The translations under genes were made by a program, and so were the position numbers. Positions 41,349 through 49,648 of a DNA stretch of 64,000 nucleotides are shown one piece after another. Each line of letters starts with the position of its first letter. The stretch's first letter is position 1. The notes beneath the pieces are model-generated. The model ran no database searches. It saw only the letters and a list, made by a program, of their open reading frames with translations, and was not told the DNA's origin. The DNA comes from an uncultured Bacteroidales bacterium (lineage in GTDB: Bacteria; Bacteroidota; Bacteroidia; Bacteroidales; F082). The stretch spans positions 1-64,000 of the forward strand of contig CAMYYB010000003.1 in the NCBI GenBank assembly GCA_947303335.1. Reading direction: 5' to 3'.

Positions 41349-42803
41349 ATGGTTACTTTTTTCATTGCAATTGCCTTATTGGTCATCGGTTACTTTATTT
41401 ACGGAAAGCTCGTAGAGCGTGTGTTTGGCGCTGACCCGCAGCGTCCTACTCCTGCCAACACTATGGCTGATGGCGTTGACTATGTGCCCATGAAACCTTG
41501 GCGTATCTATCTCATCCAGTTCCTCAACATCGCTGGTGTAGGACCTATCATCGGTGCCATCATGGGTGCCCAGTTCGGTACCGCCTCTTTCCTCTGGATT
41601 GTGTTTGGCAGCATCTTTGCCGGTGCGGTACACGACTATCTTTCCGGCATGATCTCTCTTCGCGACAGAGGAGCCAGCCTGCCTGAGATTCACGGCTCCT
41701 ATCTGGGTAACGGAGCCAAGCAGGTGATGCGTGGCTTCACCGTATTATTAATGATTTTGGTGGGTGTGGTCTTCATCAACACCCCTGCCACTTTGTTGAT
41801 AAACAACTTCACGCCTGCGTGGAACAAATACATCTGGGTAGTCATCATTCTGGCCTATTACTTGATTGCCACGTTACTGCCCATCGACAAACTTATTGGC
41901 AAAATTTATCCCATATTCGGCATACTCTTGCTTGGTATGGCTGTCGCCATCTTTGTGGCTTTCTTGCTCTACAAGCCTGAAATCCCTGAGTTGTGGAGCG
42001 GAATGCAAAACCGCCACCCCGATGCACCCAACAACCCCATCTTCCCCATGATGTTCATCAGCATCGCTTGCGGTGCCATCAGCGGTTTTCACGCCACCCA
42101 ATCGCCCTTGATGGCACGTTGCATGACGAACGAGAAACAAGGTCGCCCCATCTTCTACGGAGCCATGATTACCGAAGGCATCGTCGCCCTCATTTGGGCT
42201 GCGGCAGCGGCTTTTTTCTTTGGTCCCAACAGTGTGGTCGATGTCAGCGGCAAAAGCGGTGCCGCCATCGTCGGCATCATCGCCAAGACCTGGTTCACCC
42301 CTGTTATCGCAGTAATTACCATCCTGGGAGTCATTTCGGCTGCCGTCACTACGGGTGACACGGCTTTGCGTTCGGCACGACTCATCATTGCGGACTTCAT
42401 GCACTATGACCAGAAGCCCATCAAGAACCGCCTCTTTATCGCAGTTCCTATGTTTGTGGTTACTGCTATCATCCTCGTCTACAGCCTCGCCGACGACAAG
42501 GGTTTCCAGCTGATTTGGCGTTACTTTTCCTGGGCTAACCAAGTGCTGGCAACGGTGACATTGTGGGCCATCTCAGTGTATCTTTGCAAAAACAAGGAAG
42601 GCTTGTGGTATCTCATCACCCTGATTCCAGCCCTGTTCATGACGATGGTGACGGGCTGTTTCCTCTTTGTCGCCAAAGCTGCCGATGGCGGTTTGGGCTC
42701 CATCCTGCCCCGCCCCGTGGGCTATGGCATAGGTATCGTCCTCACCGTGATGGCCTTGGTACTGTTTATTAGGGCGAAAAAGAAGATGAAGAAATCAATG
42801 TAA
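41349..42803 (+). CDS. cstA: CstA-family carbon starvation transporter
   Basis: 484 residues with about 13 hydrophobic helices. Family motifs are IAGVGPIIGAIMGAQFG near 57, GAVHDYLSGMISLRDRGASLPEIHG near 97 and SACGAISGFHATQSPLMARC-type sequence near 232. CstA carriers import peptides and/or pyruvate across the inner membrane. The protein is shorter than enterobacterial CstA (about 700) but of normal length for Bacteroidota. Its 3' end overlaps the convergent DUF58 gene by 9 nt. Confidence 0.92.
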   Translation: MVTFFIAIALLVIGYFIYGKLVERVFGADPQRPTPANTMADGVDYVPMKPWRIYLIQFLNIAGVGPIIGAIMGAQFGTASFLWIVFGSIFAGAVHDYLSGMISLRDRGASLPEIHGSYLGNGAKQVMRGFTVLLMILVGVVFINTPATLLINNFTPAWNKYIWVVIILAYYLIATLLPIDKLIGKIYPIFGILLLGMAVAIFVAFLLYKPEIPELWSGMQNRHPDAPNNPIFPMMFISIACGAISGFHATQSPLMARCMTNEKQGRPIFYGAMITEGIVALIWAAAAAFFFGPNSVVDVSGKSGAAIVGIIAKTWFTPVIAVITILGVISAAVTTGDTALRSARLIIADFMHYDQKPIKNRLFIAVPMFVVTAIILVYSLADDKGFQLIWRYFSWANQVLATVTLWAISVYLCKNKEGLWYLITLIPALFMTMVTGCFLFVAKAADGGLGSILPRPVGYGIGIVLTVMALVLFIRAKKKMKKSM

Positions 42804-43730
42804 CCTGGTCCGCTTGATGAGGTAACTCGTCAGGATTTGGTTGTAATCCTTGTTGATGTCGGCTTCCACATAGTCGATTTGGTATTGGTAGCAATGGCGT
42901 AGCAAAGCCTGCTTGCGTTCTTCCATGATTTTCCTGTAGGTCTCCTGAACCTCAACGGGGTTCAGTTTCAAGGTGTCGCCCGTCTCCAAATCGACGAAAC
43001 GGTACGGGCGGTTCTCAAAGTCGAGGTTCAATTCCAAGGCACTGTCGTACACATGAAACAAAATGACCTCATGCTTATTATATTTAAGGTGTTCCAATGC
43101 CTCAAACATCGGCTGGTAGTCGTCAAGGCCGTCCAGCATATCGGTGAAAATCACCACTAAGCTGCGACGATGCGTCATCTCGGCAATCTGGTGCAGACAT
43201 TGGGGTGTTGAGGTGGTTTTGCGGTTGTTCTTGTCGTAGCCATCCATCAGTTTCTCCAGTTCGCTATAGATGAGTTTCTGGTGAACTTGTGACGACTTGG
43301 CTGGCTCGTGGAACGAAATCTTGTCGTCAAACAAGTCCAAGCCCACAGCATCACGCTGGCGGCGCATCAGTTCCATCAGCGAGGCAGCAGCATAGATGGA
43401 AAAAAAGAGTTTGTTGGGATGATCGAAGTCGACCTTCTGCCGCACAGGGAAACACATGCTGGAGCTTTGGTCGATGACGAGCTGGCAGCGCAGGTTAGTC
43501 TCCTCCTCGTAGCGTTTCACGAAGAGCTTCTCCGTGCGACCATATAGTTTCCAGTCGATATGACGAATGGGTTCGCCCGTATTATAGAGGCGATGTTCGG
43601 CAAACTCAACAGAAAAACCGTGGAAGGGACTCTTGTGTAAACCAGTGATGAATCCCTCCACGATTTGACGTGCCAAGAACTCTAAGCTGCCGAATTGCGT
43701 CAGCCGGTTCCTATCAATTGAAAAGTCCAA
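42795..43730 (-). CDS. DUF58 domain protein (VWA-like)
   Basis: 311 residues with the DUF58 signature GEPIRHIDWKLYGRTEKLFVKRYEEE near 52-77 and a following von Willebrand A-like fold (LVIDQSSSMCFP near 84, VVIFTDMLDGLD near 190). DUF58 proteins usually accompany MoxR ATPases and help assemble or activate protein complexes; no MoxR gene is present here. It abuts the thioredoxin gene and converges with cstA. Confidence 0.88.
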   Translation of the reverse strand: MDFSIDRNRLTQFGSLEFLARQIVEGFITGLHKSPFHGFSVEFAEHRLYNTGEPIRHIDWKLYGRTEKLFVKRYEEETNLRCQLVIDQSSSMCFPVRQKVDFDHPNKLFFSIYAAASLMELMRRQRDAVGLDLFDDKISFHEPAKSSQVHQKLIYSELEKLMDGYDKNNRKTTSTPQCLHQIAEMTHRRSLVVIFTDMLDGLDDYQPMFEALEHLKYNKHEVILFHVYDSALELNLDFENRPYRFVDLETGDTLKLNPVEVQETYRKIMEERKQALLRHCYQYQIDYVEADINKDYNQILTSYLIKRTRLH

Positions 43731-44051
43731 TTAGAGCAGCTTTTCAAGTTTTTCCACAAAGACCTTCTTGGGGGCGGCACCGACGTTCTTGTCGACGGGT
43801 TGTCCGCCTTTGAAGAACAGCACGGTGGGGATGTTCATGATGCCGAACTTGCCTGCGGTCTCGGGGCATTCCTCGACGTCGCATTTCACGGCAACCATTT
43901 TGCCGGCATATTCTTCTGAGATTTCCTCAATGATGGGTTCCACTTTCTTGCAAGGACCGCACCAAGTAGCACCAAAGTCCACAATTACAGGGAGTTCCGA
44001 TTTCAGGACGACTTCTTCAAAACGGTCGTCAGTCATTTGAATTACTGCCAT
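43731..44051 (-). CDS. trxA: thioredoxin
   Basis: 106 residues, full-length thioredoxin with active site TWCGPCKK near 30 and the cis-Pro motif IPTVLFFKGG near 73. It reduces protein disulfides in the cytoplasm. No signal peptide. A -7 box (TATTTTTG, plus 44108-44115) lies upstream, so it is probably transcribed from its own promoter with DUF58 downstream. Confidence 0.95.
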   Translation of the reverse strand: MAVIQMTDDRFEEVVLKSELPVIVDFGATWCGPCKKVEPIIEEISEEYAGKMVAVKCDVEECPETAGKFGIMNIPTVLFFKGGQPVDKNVGAAPKKVFVEKLEKLL

Positions 44052-44125
44052 AGTTTTAATTCGTTTAGTTTATTATTAATGCATCAATATCTTTCAAAAT
44101 GCGTGTGCAAAAATAGGAAAAATCT

Positions 44126-44524
44126 CTAACCATTGACCAATTTTTCAATAGTTTCAATCATTTCACGAGCAGGTTCTATTCTATCCTCCAATTCCTCAGG
44201 ATCAGCGTTAAAGGCACAATTATAATCACTTTCCTCACGCATGGTTTGAAGCTGATTGTACAATCTGCCATATTCCTCAGACAAAATACCAGTTTTAATG
44301 TAATGAAGACCAAAAACAGCATGTGAACCATGATGGGTATAGACTTGATGGCCGTCATGAATTAGCAAGGCGGAAACAGCATGAAATACAGCATAATATA
44401 AACGATTGCAGACTCCATTCCATAACCCTGCTTCCTTCAATGTCTCAACTTCAGTAAAGGTCCGTTTAGCTCGTTCCAATTCAAGCTGAACTATTGTCCT
44501 GCGTTCTTCTTCACTCAAGCTCAT
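44126..44524 (-). CDS. HEPN-domain toxin
   Basis: 132 residues, all-helical. It has NRLYYAVFHAVSALLIHDG with an R-x6-H arrangement and HHGSHAVFGLHYIKTG, the pattern of HEPN proteins partnered with minimal nucleotidyltransferases. HEPN toxins are RNases. Start ATG overlaps the stop of the MNT gene (ATGA), the standard mntA-hepT layout. The MNT partner is expected to neutralise it by adenylylating a Tyr near the active site. Confidence 0.88.
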   Translation of the reverse strand: MSLSEEERRTIVQLELERAKRTFTEVETLKEAGLWNGVCNRLYYAVFHAVSALLIHDGHQVYTHHGSHAVFGLHYIKTGILSEEYGRLYNQLQTMREESDYNCAFNADPEELEDRIEPAREMIETIEKLVNG

Positions 44525-44835
44525 ACCAATATGATTTTATCCTGTTCAACATTTTTGTAAAACGGCAGAAAAGACCAGTTGACCCACTGGCTTTTAGAAT
44601 AGATGTGTGGACTGATTTCAGCACCCAAATCCCAACCCAACTCACGGAAACTATAGGTCAAATCATAGTCTTTTGAAGTGATTTTCGATTTGTCAAGCAA
44701 AATGAGCAAGTCCCAATCACTATTGTCATGAAAATCGCCACGGGCATGAGAGCCATACAGCCAAAGCGAACTGCCATGAGGCAATATAGCAATTGCTAAC
44801 TGCTTGATTCTCTCTAATATCTGACCTTTCTCCAT
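44521..44835 (-). CDS. MNT-domain nucleotidyltransferase antitoxin
   Basis: 104 residues from ATG 44833-44835 (MEKGQILERIKQ); an upstream frame extension of 15 codons is Cys/Lys-rich and lies over the promoter region. It carries the exact GSx10DxD motif of MntA enzymes (GSHARGDFHDNSDWDL, near 30). MntA-type antitoxins inactivate HEPN toxins by AMP transfer. A -7 box TATTTTTG is at plus 44859-44866. It sits directly downstream of the replicative polymerase gene's end region, in the same orientation. Confidence 0.88.
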   Translation of the reverse strand: MEKGQILERIKQLAIAILPHGSSLWLYGSHARGDFHDNSDWDLLILLDKSKITSKDYDLTYSFRELGWDLGAEISPHIYSKSQWVNWSFLPFYKNVEQDKIILV

Positions 44836-44879
44836 AAAGCAACAATTTTTCTGCTTTGCAAAAATACATATTTTCTTCA

Positions 44880-47800
44880 TTACCGCAAGTCAAATTCCAC
44901 AAAAGGCATTTTTTCCAACAGTGGAAGTACCTCCTGGGCGTTGACCCCTCCTGTTATAGGAGTCATGTTGCACGACCTCTTGACGATGGGGTCAAAGAGA
45001 TGGAGTTTGTAGTTCTGTTTGCCCGGATTGTCTTTCAGGGTCTTGATGAATTCTTCCATATTAGGCTGTGTCATTTCCGACACATTCAGCTTGATAAACA
45101 CCGTCTTGCCAGTGGTTTCAAGCAACGAGTCGAGCAAACGCACCTCGTTGAAGCGCACCTCCAGCGTTTGAGGCATCTCATTCGGGTCTTGCCCGGAACG
45201 CGGGAAAGGCTTGTCCAAAGTGCCGTAAAGCATGACGAAGGAATTCAGGGTCAACAGGTTCTTGCAGTTGGCATAGTTCTCCTTAAACAAGGCAAACTGG
45301 AAAGCACCGCTTTGGTCTTCGATGGTGAAACGTCCGTAGGGATTTCCGTTCTTCGCAGTAAACTCTTCCGCCCGTGTGATTTGTCCACCGAGGCGTACAG
45401 GCTGCTTGAGGAACTTCTCCGGATTGTTTTGTGCAGCCTTCAGCTGTTCCACGTTGCAGTTGGAGAAAAACTTCAAGGGCAGGTGGTAGACCTCCATGGG
45501 ATGCGATGAAATATAGAAGCCCAGAGCCTCCTTCTCCATCTCCAGCTCCTTCATCTTCGACCAAGGCTCGCATTCGGGCAGAGGCATGGAGAAGGCTTCC
45601 TCTGCTTCGTCGCTGCCGAAGCCAAAGAGATCCATCTGAGCTGAGTTCCTACGTTCATTGTACGAAGCCACCATTCGCATGGCTTTCTCGGCAAAGGTCG
45701 AAATCTCGTTGGGAGCCATATAAACCAGCATGGCACGATGGAAACCCTTGAAGCCATCGAAGCAACCCGCCATACCCATGCTTTCCAACGCTCTCGTGTT
45801 GAGTCCCTTGTCGGCTACACGCATCACGAAGTCACCAAAGTCCTTGAACTTTCCGTGAGCCTCGCGTTCAGCCACGATGCCAGCCACAGCCGCCTCGCCC
45901 ACGTTCTTGATGCCGCCCATGCCGTAGCGAATCTCGCCTTTGTCGTTGACAGAAAACTCGTATTCCGATTCATTGACGTCAGGACCCAGCACAGCAATCT
46001 TCATGCGCTTGCATTCCTCCGTCATGAAATTCACTTGCTTGATGTCGCCCAGCTCGTTGTTGAGCACAGCCGCCATGAACTCGGCAGGATAATGTGCCTT
46101 GAGGTAGGCCGTCTGGTACGACACCCAGCTGTAGCAGGCCGCATGCGACTTGTTGAAGGCATACGAGGCGAATTTCTTCCACTCTTCCCAAATCTTCTCC
46201 AAGCGTTTCTTCACCTCTTCCTCGGGCAGGCCCTCGGTCTGGGTGAGTTTGGCCACACCTTGTTTCATGAACTTGCCGTACAGCTCTTCCATCTTTGCCA
46301 GCTGCTTCTTACCCATCGCCTTACGCAAGGTGTCCGACTCGCCTCGGGTGAAGTCGGCCAACTCGCGCGAGAGCAACATCACCTGCTCCTGATAGACGCA
46401 GATGCCGTAGGTGTCCTTCAGGTACTTCTCCATGCAATTGAAGTCATACTTGATTTCCTGCCTACCCTGCTTGCGGGCGATGAAATCAGGGATGTTGTCC
46501 ATCGGGCCGGGACGGTAGAGGGCGTTCATGGCGATGATGTCGCCGATGACGGAAGGCTGCAGCTCGCGCAGGTATTTCTGCATCCCGGGCGATTCAAACT
46601 GGAAGGTGCCGATGGTGTTGCCCGAGCAATACAGGTCGTAGGTCAGCTTGTCGTCAATCGGGATATGGTCGATGTCAATGTCGATGCCCTGTGTCTTTTT
46701 AATGTTTTTCAGGGCATCCTTGATTAGGGTCAAGGTCTTCAGGCCGAGGAAGTCCATCTTGATGAGGCCCACCGTCTCAATGACGTGTCCGTCGTATTGC
46801 GTCACCACGACATCTTCCTTGGTATCTTTGTCCTTGACGGTACACACAGGGGCAACGTTGGTTAGGTCATCGGCACCGATAATCACGCCGCAGGCATGTA
46901 TGCCAATCTGGCGGTTAGTGTCCTCCAACTCCTCGGCATAGGTCAGCATCGACGAGATGTTCTGGTCGTCGCCTTCCAGCATCTCCTTCAGCTCAGGCAC
47001 GTATTTGTAGCAGTTCTTCAGGTTGACCTTGGGCATCTTCTTGGGCAGCTCGCCTTCCACGGCTTTCACCGCTGCCTCGTCGAAGCCCCTGTCAGGGATG
47101 TAGCTTTTGATTTTGGCCACCTCGGGCAGCGGTACCTTCTGCACCCGCCCCACGTCCTGAATGGCCGACTTGGCCGCCATCGTGCCGTAGGTGATGATAT
47201 GGGCCACCTTCTCTTTGCCGTATTTCTTCGTCACCCAGTCCAGCACGCGCTCGCGTCCGTCGTCGTCGAAGTCGACATCGATATCAGGCAGAGAGATACG
47301 GTCGGGATTGAGGAAACGCTCAAACAGCAGGTCGTATTTCAAAGGGTCGAGGTCGGTAATCTTCAGGCAATAGGCCACCACCGAGCCAGCCGCCGAACCA
47401 CGTCCCGGTCCTACCGAGACGCCCAGCTCCTCGCGGGCTGCACGGATATAGTCGCTTACGATGAGGAAGTAGCCAGGGAATCCCATGGTCTTCATCACGT
47501 GCAACTCGAACTTAATGCGCTCAATTTGCTCTTCAGTAAGGTTGTCGCCATAGCGTTCCTTGGCACCTTCCCAAGTCAGCTTGGCTAAGTAGTCGGCTTC
47601 CAGCTTGATGCGGTACAGGCGGTTGTAGCCCCCCAGTTTCTTCACTTTCTTCTCGGCCTCTTCCCGGCTCATCACTTCGTTGCCGTGTTCATCGCGGGTA
47701 AACTCGTTGAGAAGGTCTTCCTCGGTGAATTTCTGACGGTATTCCTCCTCGGTGCCGAAGTCCTCGGGGATGGGAAATACCGGCATGATGGGGTCTGAGT

Positions 47801-49499
47801 CGATGCTGTAGGTCTCCACTTTATCGACAATCTCCTGTGTGTTTTCGAGGGTGAAAGGCACGTCGGAAAAGATGCGTCCCATCTCGGCAGGAGTCTTCAG
47901 CCATTCTTGCTTGGTATAATGCATTCGGGTAGGGTCGTCGAGGTCCTTGCCTGTGCTGAGACAAATCAGCCTATCGTGTGCTTCGCCGTGCTCCTCTTCC
48001 ACAAAGTGTACATCGTTGGTGGCTATCACCTTCACGTGATGTTTCTCAGCCAGCTGCAGTATGATTTTGTTCACCTCCTTCTGGCGTTCATACACCTCCG
48101 TGTCGCCACCGGGCTTGTCGGTTTTGTGCCGTTGTATCTCCAAATAGTAATCCTCGCCGAAGAGGTTCTTGAACCACTCAATGGAAGCCTCAGCTCCGGC
48201 CAAGTCACCATTCATAATCTTTTGCGGCACCTCGCCTGCCAGGCAGGCCGAGCTGCATATCACACCCTCATGGTACTTTTCCAACAGGCTGTGGTCGATA
48301 CGGGGATTGTAGTAGAAGCCCTCGGTGTAAGCAATGGAGCTCAGTTTGCACAGGCTGTGGTAGCCCGCCTTGTTCTTGGCTAATAATATAAGGTGCCATC
48401 CCCTATCCTGCCGTCCGTCACGTTTTGCGATGTCAACAGGGGCACAATAAGTCTCGATTCCAAAAATCGGTTTGAAGAACTGTCCGTTCAACTTGTCGAT
48501 TTCAGCTTGTGCGGCTACTTTCTCCTCCTCTGTAGCTTCTTCCTTTTCAAGGATGGCCTTTTGTACTTTGATAGCGTCCTTCACCTTGCCGTTTTCTTTG
48601 TTCACGGTGTCGGCGAAGTCCTTGATGCCGAACATATTGCCGTGGTCGGTGAGGGCAAGGCTATACATCCCGTTCTTCTTGCATTTCTCCACCAAATCTG
48701 GCACCTTCGACATACCGTCGAGCATGGAGTAATGGGAGTGGACATGCAGGTGGGTGAAGTGCTTCGGTATATAGTCTCCGGTCTCTGGTACTGACTCTTC
48801 TCCCCTGTTGTCGATAGTTTCAAAGTTGTTCTCTACAACGATGCCGGCAGGCTGTATCACCTCAGGATTGGCAGCCTTGAAGTCGGCAATAAACTGGGGC
48901 GACACGTTCAAGTCGTTCTCGTCAATCACGCCGCGACGCACCAATTCCAAAAACACGCGGGCGGTAGCCTGCACATCGGCGCAGGCGTTGTGGGCTGAGT
49001 CGAAGTCTTCGCCAAAGAGGATACGGTGAATCTCGTTCAGGCGGGGCAGTTTGAACCTGCCGCCCTTGCCGCCCGGAAGTTGGCAGAAGGTGGCGGTCTT
49101 CTCGGTGCAAGTGTCGACGATAGGCCAACGGTGCAGCGGATTGTCGCGTCCGCTTCTCAGGAACTCACAGCCCAGCACGTTCAAGTCGAAGTTGATGTTA
49201 TGTCCCACAAGGTATTTCACCTGAGCCGCCGACTGCATGAAGCGGTCGAGTACCTCGCTGAGCGGAAGACCATGTTCGGTGGCGTATTCCGTGGAGATGC
49301 CATGCACCATCTTGGCATCGATGGGGATGACGAAGCCCTCAGGCTTCACCAGATAATTGTGGTTTTCCACAAAGCGCCCCTGCTCGTCGTGAACCTGCCA
49401 AGCCAGCTGCACCATGCGGGGCCAGTTGTCGAAGTCGGTTAACGGGGCGTTATCAGATTTAGGGAGACCCGTGGTCTCTGTATCAAAGATGAGAAACAT
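44880..49499 (-). CDS. dnaE: DNA polymerase III alpha subunit with fused DnaQ-type exonuclease
   Basis: 1539 residues, about 350 longer than a usual DnaE1. Residues 1-190 are a DEDD 3'-5' exonuclease: FDTETTGLP (ExoI), VGHNINFDLNVL (ExoII), HNACADVQATA (ExoIII). A linker leads to the PHP domain (HLHVHSHYSMLDG near 246) and the C-family polymerase palm (PGRGSAAGSVVAYCL, then PDIDVDFDDDGRERV near 736), fingers, HhH region and a C-terminal OB domain (VRLGGQITRAEEF). It combines synthesis and proofreading in one chain, like PolC but with DnaE architecture. Confidence 0.95.
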   Translation of the reverse strand: MFLIFDTETTGLPKSDNAPLTDFDNWPRMVQLAWQVHDEQGRFVENHNYLVKPEGFVIPIDAKMVHGISTEYATEHGLPLSEVLDRFMQSAAQVKYLVGHNINFDLNVLGCEFLRSGRDNPLHRWPIVDTCTEKTATFCQLPGGKGGRFKLPRLNEIHRILFGEDFDSAHNACADVQATARVFLELVRRGVIDENDLNVSPQFIADFKAANPEVIQPAGIVVENNFETIDNRGEESVPETGDYIPKHFTHLHVHSHYSMLDGMSKVPDLVEKCKKNGMYSLALTDHGNMFGIKDFADTVNKENGKVKDAIKVQKAILEKEEATEEEKVAAQAEIDKLNGQFFKPIFGIETYCAPVDIAKRDGRQDRGWHLILLAKNKAGYHSLCKLSSIAYTEGFYYNPRIDHSLLEKYHEGVICSSACLAGEVPQKIMNGDLAGAEASIEWFKNLFGEDYYLEIQRHKTDKPGGDTEVYERQKEVNKIILQLAEKHHVKVIATNDVHFVEEEHGEAHDRLICLSTGKDLDDPTRMHYTKQEWLKTPAEMGRIFSDVPFTLENTQEIVDKVETYSIDSDPIMPVFPIPEDFGTEEEYRQKFTEEDLLNEFTRDEHGNEVMSREEAEKKVKKLGGYNRLYRIKLEADYLAKLTWEGAKERYGDNLTEEQIERIKFELHVMKTMGFPGYFLIVSDYIRAAREELGVSVGPGRGSAAGSVVAYCLKITDLDPLKYDLLFERFLNPDRISLPDIDVDFDDDGRERVLDWVTKKYGKEKVAHIITYGTMAAKSAIQDVGRVQKVPLPEVAKIKSYIPDRGFDEAAVKAVEGELPKKMPKVNLKNCYKYVPELKEMLEGDDQNISSMLTYAEELEDTNRQIGIHACGVIIGADDLTNVAPVCTVKDKDTKEDVVVTQYDGHVIETVGLIKMDFLGLKTLTLIKDALKNIKKTQGIDIDIDHIPIDDKLTYDLYCSGNTIGTFQFESPGMQKYLRELQPSVIGDIIAMNALYRPGPMDNIPDFIARKQGRQEIKYDFNCMEKYLKDTYGICVYQEQVMLLSRELADFTRGESDTLRKAMGKKQLAKMEELYGKFMKQGVAKLTQTEGLPEEEVKKRLEKIWEEWKKFASYAFNKSHAACYSWVSYQTAYLKAHYPAEFMAAVLNNELGDIKQVNFMTEECKRMKIAVLGPDVNESEYEFSVNDKGEIRYGMGGIKNVGEAAVAGIVAEREAHGKFKDFGDFVMRVADKGLNTRALESMGMAGCFDGFKGFHRAMLVYMAPNEISTFAEKAMRMVASYNERRNSAQMDLFGFGSDEAEEAFSMPLPECEPWSKMKELEMEKEALGFYISSHPMEVYHLPLKFFSNCNVEQLKAAQNNPEKFLKQPVRLGGQITRAEEFTAKNGNPYGRFTIEDQSGAFQFALFKENYANCKNLLTLNSFVMLYGTLDKPFPRSGQDPNEMPQTLEVRFNEVRLLDSLLETTGKTVFIKLNVSEMTQPNMEEFIKTLKDNPGKQNYKLHLFDPIVKRSCNMTPITGGVNAQEVLPLLEKMPFVEFDLR

Positions 49500-49567
49500 A
49501 ATTGTCCATTAATTCAAGGGGTCAAAATTAGGGAAATTTTTTGATACAGCATCATAGTGATGCGGAT

Positions 49568-49600
49568 TAAAAATTCCCGTCGAGTATCAAGCCCGACGGG
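49568..49600 (-). terminator. rho-independent terminator after the methyltransferase gene
   Basis: Stem CCCGTCG/CGACGGG (49576-49582 and 49594-49600); on the minus strand it is followed by AATTTTTAA. It lies between the cytosine methyltransferase stop and the dnaE start and ends the restriction-modification transcript. Confidence 0.75.
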
Positions 49601-49648
49601 ATGGCTAAAAACCTTAATGTCTAAAGTCATAAGTGCATAAGCGGATAA

